Shown here piece by piece: positions 36,125-50,087 of a stretch of 64,000 bases of DNA. How positions within the stretch are numbered: position 1 is the first letter of the stretch; each line of letters opens with the position of its first letter. Made by a program: the position numbers and the translations under genes. Source of the DNA: Elymus sibiricus (Eukaryota; Streptophyta; Magnoliopsida; Poales; Poaceae); NCBI GenBank assembly GCA_039707655.1, contig CM077668.1, positions 402,796,130-402,860,129 of the forward strand. Reading direction: 5' to 3'. Under the pieces are notes generated by a model, which was given only the letters and a program-made list of their open reading frames with translations, was not told the DNA's origin and ran no database searches.

Positions 36125-39000
36125 TTGGTGCTTTCATTGAGAGCCTGCTGGCAGTCGCCGCGGTGCGATGGAAATTCAGATCGTCTCCGGCGCGATCTAC
36201 GCGTCGGAACCGAGCTTTATTGTCGATGTCGGCATCTTCGTCGCCGGCTCGACTGGTCACCTCGGCTGGACCGAAGACTGCGCTCCGCGTCGGATCATCA
36301 AGATCGGACGGATACTTTCATCATCATCAACTCCAATCTCTATCAAGATCATGGGGGAATCATCCATGGAGCTCGGGGGCTCAAGATCAACATTGCCCTC
36401 GGGCGACCGTGCAGTTTTTCTGGACAGCGGGTTCGCGTTCACCGTCACCGCCTCCTCGAGCATTTTTTTGACAAATCCTTTGGTGGAATTGTGCGGAATT
36501 GAGTCCATAATGACCCCGTAAAATTCCGTCGTATTCCGATGGAGGAATCTCTGGCGATCTACAATATATCGGAGCTCTGTCAAATCTGGACGTGAATCTG
36601 GACGAGTTTAGGGCGAGGAGTCCAGCGTCCAGCTCGGATATCCTTTGGAAGATCCAACCGTTGATCGGCTGCGTAATTCCTATATCTACCATCCCTCAAA
36701 ATTTCAGTTTAATCCGACCGTTCAAACTCCGGAAAACGTCCGATGAGTGCATCAATTTTTGGATCTGTTTCCTGCGCGAAAACGAATCCGACCCAAGTTC
36801 ATCTTTTCCATGAACAGGTTATCGGATGTCATTTTGAAAGAAATTCTTATCTAGGTTATTGTGTTTTGTTCTCAAACACGTGCCACAAATTTTGAGTCTT
36901 TTCCGAGGTGATCTTCACCGTCACGCCGATGTCAAATCGGCCCGACCACGTTACTCCACGGCTACCGACCTGCGCCAGCATCGACTGCGTCGTCGCTCCA
37001 TCGAGCCGACGACAAACCACCTCAGATCATCACCTCGGTGAGCCAGTCAAGAGTTCGGCATCGTGAAGAACAAATAATCATCAAGACAAGATCGTCGCGC
37101 TACGGATTGTACGGGTCGGGCGCGCCAGCACCGCCGCGCGCTCACTTCTCAAGTCGCCATTGACCGCGTCACAAGTTTCGACCTGCGTCGGCATTGCCGC
37201 GCCGTTGCTTCTTCAAGCCAATGTCCACCACGCCGACCAGCTTCGACACCTCTGCTGGTATGGGGGCTGCAACGTCACCTTACCGACCTGCTCCGTCACC
37301 TCGGCTAGACCGGGGGCTTTGCCATCTCTTTATCAACCTACTCCGGGGACTTCGGCGTCACCAGCCGACCAGTTTCGTTAGCTCGGCTGGATCGGGGGCT
37401 TCGCCTCAACATATCGGCAGTGTTGTACTACCACTTCATCAAGCCGAGCTCTTCGCTCGGGCACTTCAGGACAGGCTTGGGGGCTGGGACCTTGACCCAC
37501 CTCAAGCTCGGCCCACGTCATCAACGTCGAGTACATTAACTAGCTAAGTCGCTTTCATGCTCAAATATTTTAAATGTTTAATTCTTGTTCGGTTCAACCA
37601 AGCATTTTTTTTGTCAAACGGAAAAGCTAGTTGTTAAAAACTTAGTTTATTAAAAACGTTGTTCGTTAAAAACAACTCCCCTTACCCATGTTAACTGGGG
37701 GATCTTAAATTTATTGAGTCGTTTTATAATAAATGTGTTTTCTTCTTGGTCGTTGCAAAGTTTTTTTCTACTACTCCTTTTTCCGACGCGAGTGTGTGGT
37801 TAATAGCCGGATAGCCTGGTTTCTCTCTAAAGCCGCTCGAGTTTAGTTCACTAAACTGGCCTGAGAAGCACTCCGCCTTCGGGATAGGGAGGTTGAAGCC
37901 GAAGGCTGATCCACTTGAAGTCTGGAGATCGGATGTATCATGTTAAAGTACGACGGAAGCACAAATTTTTTTTAAGACCAATTTCGGATTGGCACCAAAA
38001 AACTTGATTTAATTCAGGTGTAAAGTTTTCACATAATTTTTTTGGTTTTCCAATGCTTATTGCACTTTTAACCTATTTGTGTGTCTACAGCATAACTCTC
38101 GCAGTGCAACGTCAGGCGCCTTTAAAGCATCGGCAATATCAACAGGGGGCTGCAGTTAGAGCCGAACTCACCAAAAGCCAAGGTACTCCATGGAGTCCTC
38201 AGCTAAACGTTCTCGGATATTGCTTTAATTATATGCATCAGTTTCGAATTGTGTCTTTGGTCAATAGTTGGGTTGCCCGGCTCCTATGCTTACTCCTTAC
38301 GTTCCCGATTGTTCGGCTAAGGGTAAAGGGAGAACCACTGCGATTGTACTTTCAGTTTAACTGGTCAAGTACCTCAGTGGAGAAAGCTGAAAACTGACTG
38401 TCACAATGAGCGTAAACTGGTCAGCGATCCGATGACTGTTTCAAACTATAGATCGGTAGAGGTTACCCCGTGTTAAACGATGGGCCTTTCATAAAACTGG
38501 CCGAAGTGTTAATGGCTTGACCTCGGCTGACGCCGAACACTAACCGGGGGCTAGTAACTGGCCTCCCAACTTTAAGCTCCCATGACTAAGTGAAAGTTAT
38601 AAAGTCTGCATATCTGATCGCCTCGTTTCCGCTAACACAACCGCCTCCGGGCACCGAGACGTCGGCTAAGGGTTGTCTTATTAGTACGGAAACACCCTGC
38701 GTAGCATCTACAAAGGGGTGGAAGCCGACGATAGGCCACTTTCAGATTATAAACAGTCGCATCGGAGTCAAAATAACATATAGCATAAAGCTACAAATAT
38801 AGCTTAAAAGCTGACTATCACAACATGTGTCGAGGGCTCCTTGAACCACCTCGGCACGGTTACATCGGGACTCCTCGAGAGCCCAACATATCATTAGCGT
38901 TGTATTCGATATACGAGCGCTGCCTCCCGTAATCATCGTTATAAAGCCATAAATATGTATCAATTTGACTTAAGATTTTGGCCAAGCTGGATTGTCTGGC
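36125..39000. other. Interior of LARD-like element, 5' part
   Basis: No retroelement domain in any frame. Several overlapping frames of 100-132 codons (36104-36521) have no match I recognise. 38277-38350 is repeated about 720 bp further on in the ancestral element (38997-39005 continuing at 48583). Confidence 0.7.
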
Positions 39001-39005
39001 TCCTG

Positions 39006-41146
39006 TGTAGGGGAACGCAGCAGAAAACAAAAATTTTCCGACCTACGCACCAGCCCAGGACCACTGTGGAGACTGCATACAAGGTTTGATCTTTTTCGTT
39101 ACCGACTCGTAGCGCAGCGGAAGTAGAGTCCATGACGATCGGCGATGCAGATCCCCGCAGCTAGGATTTACAACCTCCCAACCGCGAGGATGTACTCCCA
39201 TATCTGCCCCTCGGACAGCCCTCCGGGAGGCGGTCGGACAGTCCCTCGGACGGTGTCGCGGATAGCCCTTCGGGAGGACCTTCGAAACTCCGACGGTCAC
39301 TCGGACAGCCCTTCGGGAGGACCCCCGAAACTCGGACCGTAACTCGGACAGCCCTTCGGGAGGCACTCTCGAACTAAGACCGAAACTACGATCTCTCTAC
39401 AGAGTTGCACACATACGGTGTCATCTATCCGGCAAGGCTTCGCCGTCCAGAACTAGTTCCCACCGGAACCCAGACAACCTTTCGGCTCTACGAAACTATT
39501 TCGCTGGGAGGGAGAGAGAAGCCAGACAAGTCTATGGCATGTGTATGAGAGCAAGCATGAGGTTTGGGGCAGCCCCCTCACCTCCTATTTATAGGAAAAC
39601 CAAGGGGTAGGATGGGCACTTCCAAAAACCCAAAAATGCCCATGAAGGAAAACTTCCACAAGGGCATAAAGGGAACTAATGGAGCAAGTGGGGCCCCATG
39701 AGGGAACCCAGATGTGGCCGGCCAACTCTTCTTGGGGGGCCCCCCAAGGGGGTTTCTTAGCCCCCAAGCCTTCTAGAAACCTTTTGGGAAAATATCCCAA
39801 AAGGTGACTTTTTCCAAAAAATATCCAAAAAGCACTTTCACTATTCACGAAGACATTTTTCTGCGTCCGTTAAATCCCAAATTATTTCTGTGTGCCTAGA
39901 ACAATTCCAGTACCCACTAAAATAATTTTGAACGCATTCCGAAACAATTTCGGAACAATGTTTCTTCAGCGAAAAACAACCAAAGCGGTTCCGGCTGCTC
40001 CGGAACATTTCCGGTTTTTCCTCCGGAAAAATCCCAGAAGTTACCAGAACGATTCTGGCACCCTCCAAGAATTTCCAGGCGTGTGCCGGAACCAATTTGA
40101 CTTAATGGAATACCCTGAAACAACTTTTCAGTTTTACCGGAACTATTCCGATATCCTCTCCGGAACGTTTCCGTTTCGTCCGAAACTTTTTCGGTGATTT
40201 TCTCTCAGACTCCCCGTCTAGCATTCAGCAGATAGATGACCCTTAAGCGTGTGACCCTATAGGTTCGGTGAAGTATAGACATGACCGCAACTCTTTCCGA
40301 TCAATGATCAACATCGGAGCCGTGGACACCCATATTGACCCCTATACCCACACGAATGAATATTCGAGTGAACCTCCAGTTGCCGTGTGCTATTCCTGTT
40401 GCTTCGCGATATGTTACAAATACCCGAGGTGAGAAACATCGGCATCCTCGTGGATCAACACTTGTCCACAATGCCAGTTACCTCGTTGCCGGTTTTTGTT
40501 CTCTTTTCTCGTTTCTGTGTTCCGGCATCCCTATGATCAAATCACACTTGTGTCTGGCCAGACGACGATGGATACCGTAACACCGAGAGGGCCCAGAGAT
40601 ATCTCTCCATCGTCGGAGGAGCAAATCCCAATCTTGAGCTATCAAGTTACTTGACATACTTTTCCATGAACCCGTAAGCCGCCGTAATAGCCACCCATTT
40701 ATGGATGACGTTTAACAAACCCCAAAGTTCATGAAGCAAGCATGAAGAAACTCAACACTCTCATGGTCTAAGGAATTATGCAAACATTAACTATCTCTGT
40801 GTTATTAACCATTAACTTATGACGAATGAATCTCATAGCATAACATAAATCGGGTCGATTCAACACAAGTGTTCTACTAACATTGTGCCCTCAAAGTTGC
40901 TGGCATAGACATGCCCATGATCAGGAAAACGTAATCATCATGCAACACTTGAGCTAGTCTTAGAGGCATGACTAGGAATACATTTTACCGTTTATTATCC
41001 CACACGTGCACATGGGTTTTCCTCAGAGCCTTTATGGATATACGGGCTCGGGAACCACAGCAGTTATAGCATGGAACATAAACTTAATTACGAACATGGA
41101 GATAAATAATAACATTTGTTATTGCCTCTAGGGCATATCTCCTACA
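39006..41146 (-). repeat. LTR of BARE/Angela-type Copia (sense 3' LTR)
   Basis: 2,141 bp, plus-strand TGTAGGGGAACG...CTCCTACA. It contains imperfect tandem units with CAGCCCTTCGGGAGG (39203-39365), a CCTATTTATAGG palindrome that is a TATA box on the minus strand (39584-39595), and a cluster of TTCCGGAA-like words (39990-40170). Confidence 0.9.
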
Positions 41147-44100
41147 GACTCCCACTTGCACTAGAGTCAATAATCTAGTCAATGCTAATGCACATTACAC
41201 CTGTGGCACACCGGTGTAAAAATGCTTCGCATGTGGTATAGCCTGATGTCCAACAGATCTGAGAACTTCAGTTCCGTGTGTATCTTTGCATGTCCTCGCG
41301 TTTTCACGCTTTCACAAAATTCATATTTTGTGTGGACTTGGCTTTGTATATATGTGAATCATTGGTCGAAACCTGATTCCTCAGACTGAGCTATGGAGCG
41401 ACTATCTGTAATAGTGTCCCATTGACCAAAGCCATCTTGGAACCATACTAAGTTCATGAATGAACTATATGATTCAACATCTTCTATGTCGCTTCGAAAG
41501 CGGCAACATACTTAGCCTTTGTTATAGAATTCGCCACAGTAACCTGTTTAGAAACAATTTCCAAACACCGTGCCACCATATTGTGTATCACACAAAACCC
41601 TTAACTTAAATCGAAAATCGCATGGAGCATTGATGAAGACTGTATCGATGTAATTACTTACAACGAGCACTTCATAATCTCTGCTTGCGAGAAAACATGT
41701 CATCAGTGCTACTCTAGTACTCAATGACATTTTTCACTGTTGTCCCATGATCAGGACTTTGATCACTTTGGTATCTATACTCGCAACTGCTTGGGAGTAC
41801 TGGACATATCTGGTTGTTTTACATACCATGGAATACATGATTAATCCAAACACGAAAGTGTGTGGAATCTCCATCATGTATTTCGCTCATCAGTGTTTTG
41901 GGACACCGAGTCTTTCAAAACTCTTTCCATGTGACTTCGGCAAGAATCACTCCTTGGCGCTCTTATGCTAAAATGTTTTAGCATCTTGTCAATATGTATT
42001 TTTGGCTTTAGCCTATTAGGCAATTCTATCTCGTAGATAAATATGCCTAATGTCAAGGCTATTTAGCCCAAGCACTTCATCGAAAACTATTTTTAATGAA
42101 GTCCTAATTCGTGTCAAGAAATTTATATTATTTCCAATCAACAATGTGTCAGGCACACAAAGTTTTTAGAAATATTATTATGCTCCCACTTACTTTCTTG
42201 AAACCACAAGCATCTTCGTTATCCATTGATGAAATCAAACTATTTCATCAAAAACGAAGATTCCAACTCCATTTTGCTCTCTTCTGTCCATCGCTGGAAC
42301 TCTGAAGTTTGCATACTTACTAGCATCCTCTGGATCGACAAAATACTTTGGACTGTATCTCATACAAGTCCTAGGTTGCATTTCCATCATATGGAAATCC
42401 TTTTGGCATCCATGTATCATATCTCAAGATTGAAATATGTATTAATTGCTAGTTTAACCCGATCTGACTTTAAGCTTCGCTACGGTGAGAGAACCTCATT
42501 GTAGTCAACTCCTTGAACTTGTTATTGCAACAAGTCGAGCTTTATGGATAAAATATTTTATCCAAATCAGTTTATAGTTCCATTAATGTTCGTTAGACTC
42601 TAAGTCTTCCGAAGGGTTTATCAAGATATAATCTTGAATCATTTATGGAAACTATCTCGGATTATATTGGCATTTAACCAATTCCGGAGTCAGGGCCCAT
42701 CAACGCTTCCTTGTGTATCGTAGGTATAATGTTGTCTAACAACAATATCTCGCTTGCGCACCTGAGAGGTTTGCACGAGTTTTGCCTACGTGGTTCAGCT
42801 GCAAGTTCGACCGAAGTCCATACATTTTATTGTAGAGACTTCCGTATCAGTCGCAGTAGGAAACTCTGGAATTACTTCCAAGGTTGCTTTCCTTTGATCT
42901 GATGACGAAGATACTGTTTGTCTCGTCGAGTTGCACCGTTCTCCCACTCACCTTTTGCAAGAACTATTCTCTTTAAAAGCATACCGTTCTCTGTGGCAAA
43001 CCTTTTGCCTCGGTATAGTGGTGGAGGAATTCCCAATTACTTGGGATAACCTACAAAGTAGCTCTTGTCTGATTTGGAATAGGTTTGTAACCTTTTACAC
43101 AAGCCCCATATTCCAAATGTTAAGGAAAGACCAAGCATGGTTGGGCGTACCATACCATGGCATCATTTCAACAGACCTGATGGCGCTCTTTTCAGTGTAA
43201 AAGCCGCAGTCACTAAAGCATTACTTTAAAAGGGATAATGGCAAATTGATTTATGTCATCTTTGATCTTACCATGTCGAAAATGGTTTGATTACATCTTC
43301 ACAGACATACCACACACAGTGGTGTTCCGGGAGGTGTAAGTTATGAAACTCCTTTCACAACTCATCAGACATTCGCTAAACTTGTAACTCAGATATTCCT
43401 TTCTGCAATCTAGTTTGCAGAAACATAATCTTTCTTGTTACAATAATTCCTACTTCATGTTGAAAACCTTTCGAATGATTTCAAAAGATCCAGACTTACG
43501 TCTCATCAAGTAAATATCCATATATCTGCTTGAGTCATTTTTGAAGATAGACAAATCCACTGTTTTCAACAACATTTATCGGACTGTATACATCAAAATG
43601 TATGATCACCAATAAGTTCGTTGCTCGTTCCTTATGGCCTATGAACGGTATTTCTGTCACTTCAATTTTCGGAGGAAAGTTGCAAGTGTCAGATGATTCA
43701 AAATCAAACGACTTCAAAATCCATCATAATGGAATTTTCCATGCGGGTTTCTCCAATGTGACCAAATGCAGTGCCACACTTGTGTGGTATTCTTTTAGTC
43801 TTGCGACATTTAGCGTTAGTGTTATGGATTTATCATATTACCATCAATATTCATAACATACGTTCCATCCACTATGGAAGCATGGCCCTTATGCTATTCA
43901 TGATTCCGAACAACAATTGTTCTTTCATGAACAACAGTCTTGCAACAAACATTATGCAAATGGGCTAGAGTGTATAAAACTCTAAAATGATTTATGGAAG
44001 TAAATACAGAGGTAAAGTATTATTATCAATATTCATAACATACATCTCATTCATAATGAAAGTATGGCCCTTATGTTATTCATAACACCGAACATCAAAA

Positions 44101-46441
44101 GTTCTCTTATGAACAACCTTCTTGCAAGATACCTTATGCAAAGGGCTAGAGTGTGTAAAAATCTATAATGAATTATGAAAAATAAATACATAGGTAATAC
44201 ACCGATGGAAGGTATAGTAACTTTTACTAAGTTCCCAACATGTATTTAAACCTCATTCCGGCCAGTCCTTTAGGCCGTAGTAGTTCTTGCATCGAATTGC
44301 AACGGAAGGCAATTGAGCGGGTATTTCTGTGATTAACTCACAATACCCAAGAATCAGTGATTAACATGTTTAATCATAATTCCCAAGAACTATTTCTTTG
44401 ACCAGCCTTCTATACATCAATAGCTTGTATGACTTTCATACATGAGCTGGATATTCCAGTCTTCTCTCTTTTTGCCTTTATACTTCTAACAGTATAACTT
44501 TTAGTATTTCTCCTACTCTCAGAAGAAGCACTCAACTTAAGAGTGGCATTCGCCCCGGATTTCCTAGGCGTGAAAGTCTTACTAACACCCTTCGGACATT
44601 TCCTTCCTCTTTAAGTTGTTGTTTTATTCACCATCATCATCATATGACAGGCGTTCTACTGGATCCCTCTGTTATTAGTCAAATGCATAGTAAACACCTT
44701 TTACTAATAGTTTGCAAAACAAACATTGCTTTGGATATCCCATATCTTTTAGCCTTTGTTTGTGTCTGAAAAATGATTTTCAGTTCCATGAATATCACAT
44801 AGCTATCCCAAACTTTTGAAGTCCGGGTTTCATGGAAGCAAACATATTGCACTTGACCGTAACGGAATTCTAGCTTTTGAATCGAAGGACGAGAGTCACA
44901 TTATCCATAGCATTAGCGGGAGAATACTAAAAGCATGCGATAGGACAAAGTCCTTCTCGGCACTCTTGAGGACAATCCTCACATTACGTTACCAACCGTA
45001 AAGTTTTAACCAGATATTTAATAGCTTATTCAATTTTAACAGGGAAGGTGGAAATGCGAGCCATTATTCTACAACTATTTATGCAAATTTCACTTAGACA
45101 AAGTTCATAATTAATTGCACTAAGAATTAAAAGAATTAATTCTAAAGTGCGCTCCCACTCAAATCAATATCTCTCATAATTGATTGTGAGTGATACAAGA
45201 TCCAGACTTGAATTCATCGCCATAGAATCATCATCTCATGACGGGAATTTTAATCGGTAGGCCAACTTGCCAATCACATCTCTATGTGATTCTTGTTCAT
45301 CTTTCGATGCGTGTGTTCCGAGCTCATGACGGTCATGCCTGAACGTCAAGACAACCAAGTGATCTCGCTGCGAGGTCTGACCTCACCCGCCTCACACTTC
45401 CCTAATCGTTTGTACTCATGTGTACATGACGCACTCCGAGAAGTTAGGTGCCGTGACGGTGCTACACTTGGGAGAACACTAACTACTTGATATTTTTGTG
45501 AGAGATCACCCTAATAAAAAGCGACTACCGCGCAATCAAGAAGGGTGCATCATAAGGGATAAACATCTCAGGCAATTCATAATAGCATGATATGGTATAG
45601 TCCTTTCTGACGGAGAAGTCTTGTATTTCTTCGTCTTCGGCATTCGCGTCGATGTTCACCTTCTGCGAAGTTTGCCACCACCTTGTTGATGCACCAGATA
45701 ATATTGCTATCTTTATAGCTAATAAAATAAGTGCATTACTTAAGGTTGACACGCAGGTCATTAAAGTGACATATGGCTCCAGCCATCATGCCGAATCATG
45801 ACACGCAGGTCATGTTAATTTACATCATATAGTCATCTCATACATAATCAAATTAATATGAGCACTGCTATACCACATCATATGCACATGCAAACCATCC
45901 TGCAAAACCAAGTTAGACGCCTCTAATCGGTTTATGCAAAATTTCATTTTACGTGGCTTCTAAGGTTTCGAAACAAACCGCAGCTACCAATGTTTTATCA
46001 TCAAGTATGATAATTCAAGTCGCTAGATTAACATCGCGGGGTGTATGAAACACGAGATAATTAAATCTCGAGCCCCATACTAAACTTCGTCATACGCATG
46101 ACCCCCGTGCAGATCATATCTGCATTGCCCTTTCATCTGCGAAATTTCATCTTTCTTTTTAACTATGGTGGAATTCAAAGAACTGTTAGCACTTCGTTGA
46201 TCAATCAGGATCGTGGATTGCCAGAACTTTGAAACTCCACCATACTGTTATCAAGATCAGAAATATGCAAATTCTAGGGAAGCAACAAGAACATCGGGTA
46301 ACAGATTTCATCTGCTACCCGCACAAATAATTTTCAGCAATAGAACTCATCTACTACCTAATTATATTGTGCAACACCCATACATCTCATGTATTCTAGA
46401 TCGCAACCTGCATCTACGCATAGCACGGCTCATGATGCCAC
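41147..46441 (-). pseudogene. Degenerate Copia gag-pol interior
   Basis: 5.3 kb between the LTRs. Frames are at most about 92 codons. Minus-strand similarity to Copia polyprotein is visible in pieces (for example an RNase H-like 'TKAKYVAAFEAT' near 41500). Frequent stops and C-to-T-type changes explain the loss. No coordinates for individual domains can be given safely. Confidence 0.65.
46427..46441 (-). other. Primer binding site of the nested Copia
   Basis: Minus-strand GTGGCATCATGAGCC directly after the sense 5' LTR. It resembles the initiator-tRNA-Met-type site (GTGGTATCAGAGCC) of BARE-like elements, with two or three changes. Confidence 0.65.
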
Positions 46442-48582
46442 TGTAGGGGAACGTAGCAGAAAACAAAAATTTTCCGACCTACGCACCAGCCCAGGACCAC
46501 TATGGAGACTGCATACAAGGTGTGATCTTTTTCGTTACCGACTCGTAGCGCAGCGGAAGTAGAGTCGATGACGATCGGCGGTGTAGATCCCCGCAGCTAG
46601 GATTTACAACCTCCCAACCGCGAGGATGTACTCCCATATCTGCACCTCGGACAGCCCTCCGGGAGGAGGTCGGACAGTCCCTCGGACGGTGTCGCGGACA
46701 GCCCTTCGGGAGGACCTTCGAAACTCCGACGGTCACTCGGACAGCCCTTCGGGAGGACCCCCGAAACTTGGACAGTAACTCGGACAGCCCTTCGGGAGGC
46801 ACTCTCGAACTAAGACCGAAACTACGATCTCTCTACAGAGTTGCACACATACGGTGTCATCTATCCGGCAGGGCTTCGCCGTCCAGAACTAGTTCCCACC
46901 GGAACCCAGACAGCCTTTCGGCTCTACGAAACTATTTCGCTGGGAGGGAGAGAGAAGCCAGACAAGTCTATGGCATGTGTATGAGAGCAAGCATGAGGTT
47001 TGGGGCAGCCCCCTCACCTCCTATTTATAGGAAAACCAAGGGGTAGGATGGGCACTTCCAAAAACCCAAAAATGCCCATGAAGGAAAACTTCCACAAGGG
47101 CATAAAGGGAACTAATGGATCAAGTGGGGCCCCATGAGGGAACCCACATGTGGCCGGCCAACTCTTCTTGGGGGCCCCCCCAAGGGGGTTTCTTAGCCCC
47201 CAAGCCTTCTAGAAACCTTTTGGGAAAATATCCCAAAAGGTGACTTTTTCCAAAAAATATCCAAAAAGCACTTTCACTATTCACGAAGACATTTTTCTGC
47301 GTCCGTTAAATCCCAAATTATTTTTGTGTGCCTAGAACAATTCCAGTACCCACTAAAATAATTTTGAACGCATTCCGAAACAATTTCAGAACAATGTTTC
47401 TTCAGCGAAAAACAACCAAAGCGGTTCCGGCTGCTCCGGAACATTTCCGGTTTTTCCTCCGGAAAAATCCCAGAAGTTACCAGAACGATTCTGGCACCCT
47501 CCAAGAATTTCCAGGCATGTGCCGGAACCAATTTGACTTAATGGAATACCCTGAAACAACTTTTCAGTTTTACCGGAACTATTCCGATATCCTCTCCGGA
47601 ACGTTTCCGTTTCGTCCGAAACTTTTTCGGTGATTTTCTCTCAGACTCCCCGTCTAGCATTCAGCAGATAGATGACCCTTAAGCGTGTGACCCTATAGGT
47701 TCGGTGAAGTATAGACATGACCGCAACTCTTTCCGATCAATGATCAACATCGGAGCCGTGGACACCCATATTGACCCCTATACCCACACGAATGAATATT
47801 CGAGTGAACCTCCAGTTGCCGTGTGCTATTCCTGTTGCTTCGCGATATGTTACAAATACCCGAGGTGAGAAACATCGGCATCCTCGTGGATCAACACTTG
47901 TCCACAATGCCAGTTACCTCGTTGCTGGTTTTTGTTCTCTTTTCTCGTTTCTGTGTTCCGGCATCCCTATGATCAAATCACACTTGTGTCTGGCCAGACG
48001 ACGATGGATACCGTAACACCGAGAGGGCCCAGAGATATCTCTCCATCGTCAGAGGAGCAAATCCCAATCTTGAGCTATCAAGTTACTTGACATACTTTTC
48101 CATGAACCCGTAAGCCGCCGTAATAGCCACCCATTTACGGATGACGTTTAACAAACCCCAAAGTTCATGAAGCAAGCATGAAGAAACTCAACACTCTCAT
48201 GGTCTAAGGAATTATGCAAACATTAACTATCTCTATGTTATTAACCATTAACTTATGACGAATGAATCTCATAGCATAACATCAATCGGGTCGATTCAAC
48301 ACAAGTGTTCTACTAACATTGTGCCGTCAAAGTTGCTGGCATAGACATGCCCATGATCAGGAAAACGTAATCATCATGCAACACTTGAGCTAGTCTTAGA
48401 GGCATGACTAGGAATACATTTTACCGTTTATTATCCCACACGTGCACATGGGTTTTCCTCAGAGCCTTTATGGATATACGGGCTCGGGAACCACAGCAGT
48501 TATAGCATGGAACATAAACTTAATTACGAACATGGAGATAAATAATAACATTTGTTATTGCCTCTAGGGCATATCTCCTACA
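46442..48582 (-). repeat. LTR of BARE/Angela-type Copia (sense 5' LTR)
   Basis: 2,141 bp, equal in length to the other LTR. The TATA-type palindrome CCTATTTATAGG is at 47020-47031. This is the promoter-bearing LTR for minus-strand transcription. Confidence 0.9.
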
Positions 48583-48587
48583 TCCTG

Positions 48588-50087
48588 TGCTTACTCCCTA
48601 CGTTCCCGATTGTTCGGCTAGGGGGTAAAGGGAGCACCTATGTGATTGTTACTACCGGGTCATCCGAGTTAGTACCTCAGACTGGATGAAGTAAAAAGCT
48701 AACTGTCTTAAGAATATAATTGGTCGACAACGACGGAAGTGAATTTTTTTGTTTATTAAGACCACAGAGTTCGGGAACTTTTCCCAAACTAAATCTTCAA
48801 AATTTTCCTCCCACATTGATCGGAGGTGAGGTTTCATGGTCATGGTCAACATGACAGCCTGGGAAAAGGAACTTATAAAGGAACTATTTTTCCCAGAAGA
48901 TGTTTCTTATGTTACATAGTAATATAACAGATCTCTCTGCGTACCTTTGTTTATAAAACCATATGGCCGGATTGCCTAATTTTCCGTAAATCTTTGCCCT
49001 CATAAAGGCTTTATAAAGTAGGAAAACACTCCTTGGCTATTGGCCGAGGAGGTTGAAGCCGATGGTCGGTCAGTAAAGTTTTGTACAATGCGGATCCGGG
49101 CGCTAATAATGTGAAGTACTTGGATACATAGAATCATTACACATAAATTGTGATTAAAATCAATTTACTCTGGATATCGATCCTTAAATCGGCCACCGTT
49201 TCCCAAATTAAGGCTCGGAGGCTACTGGGTTTCGCGCTTCTCGCTTAAAAGCCATTAACGGGTTACATCGATCCCCTGATCTGGTGTTGCCACCCAACCA
49301 GTGGCTCGGGGGCTACTGCATTGACGATTCAATGTAGACAATTTACAAAGAGCAAAACAGTTTCCAATGAGATTACGATCCTTAGGTTGGTCGGCCGCAC
49401 CCAACCTGAGTCTCGGGGGCTACTGCACACCGCGTTTCTATTCCTAAAGTGTGCTGCCGAGCAACGACTTGATCCTCAGGCCGATTTTACGAATCGACCT
49501 GAGTCTCGGGGGATATTGGGATCAGCGGTTTTTGTTTTATCCTTCAGGTGCATCCCAGATTTTAGGCCGGCACACACCTTGAGGGCTACTGGCTATATAT
49601 CTCGGTAGAGAATAAATTGCACCAATAAAAAAAAAATCCGCAAAAAATCAGCCCAAGCCCGAGGTGGTGCACCACTTCGGAAGCAGTCCGGCATGAAGCT
49701 CGGATTCAAGTGGCTGGCTCCCTAGAGGACGTTTCCGGCGTTGGAGTTTGGCTGCTAAAATGTACCTCGGATACAAACCGGCTACAAAAAGACACCTCGG
49801 ATGCGGTCCAGCGTTGGGGCTCGGATGCAAGAGGACACCGCCGCACGGAAAAAACTTCGAACCCGAGGTATGGCGTAAAAAATAACAAGGCATTGATAAA
49901 GTCCAAGAACCTAAAGGGGCTCCTCGGATGCCCGACGTGTCAACTCTTCGGATACACCTCAGCGATCCTCGAGATCGGAGATGTGAATATTTGTTGAACC
50001 AGTTTTCAAGACCGACGGCCGAAGACAAAGAACAGTTCGAAAGAACCGAGGAGCGTCCCCAACTTGAAGACCGGTTCAGGGGGTTAC
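48588..50087. other. Interior of LARD-like element, 3' part
   Basis: Continues directly from 39005 once the Copia is removed. It holds at least four 'CTCGGGGGCTACTG'-like phrases (49213-49515) spaced about 90-115 bp apart and no retroelement ORF. Confidence 0.7.

Larger units (their letters stand above)
39006..48582 (-). mobile_element. BARE/Angela-type Copia retrotransposon, nested, decayed
   Basis: 9,577 bp with 2,141-bp LTRs (39006-41146 and 46442-48582), flanked by TCCTG (39001-39005 and 48583-48587). The sense strand is minus. The primer site GTGGCATCATGAGCC lies next to the sense 5' LTR (46427-46441), and a purine-rich CAAGTGGGAGTC precedes the sense 3' LTR (41147-41158). The interior (41147-46441) has the size of a gag-pol region but no long frame. 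Fragments near 41500-41400 still read like Copia RNase H on the minus strand, with many stops and frameshifts. It is structurally complete but coding-dead. Its LTRs differ by roughly 25 changes (about 1.1-1.2%). Confidence 0.9.

Noticed and set aside
36104..36521. 117-132 codon ORFs after the LARD-like 5' LTR as a gag gene
   Set aside because: Three overlapping frames, none with gag features, and no continuation downstream.
39892..40197. 101-codon ORF in the Copia LTR (and 47328-47633)
   Set aside because: Lies entirely within a non-coding LTR; openness comes from CCGGAA-type repeats.
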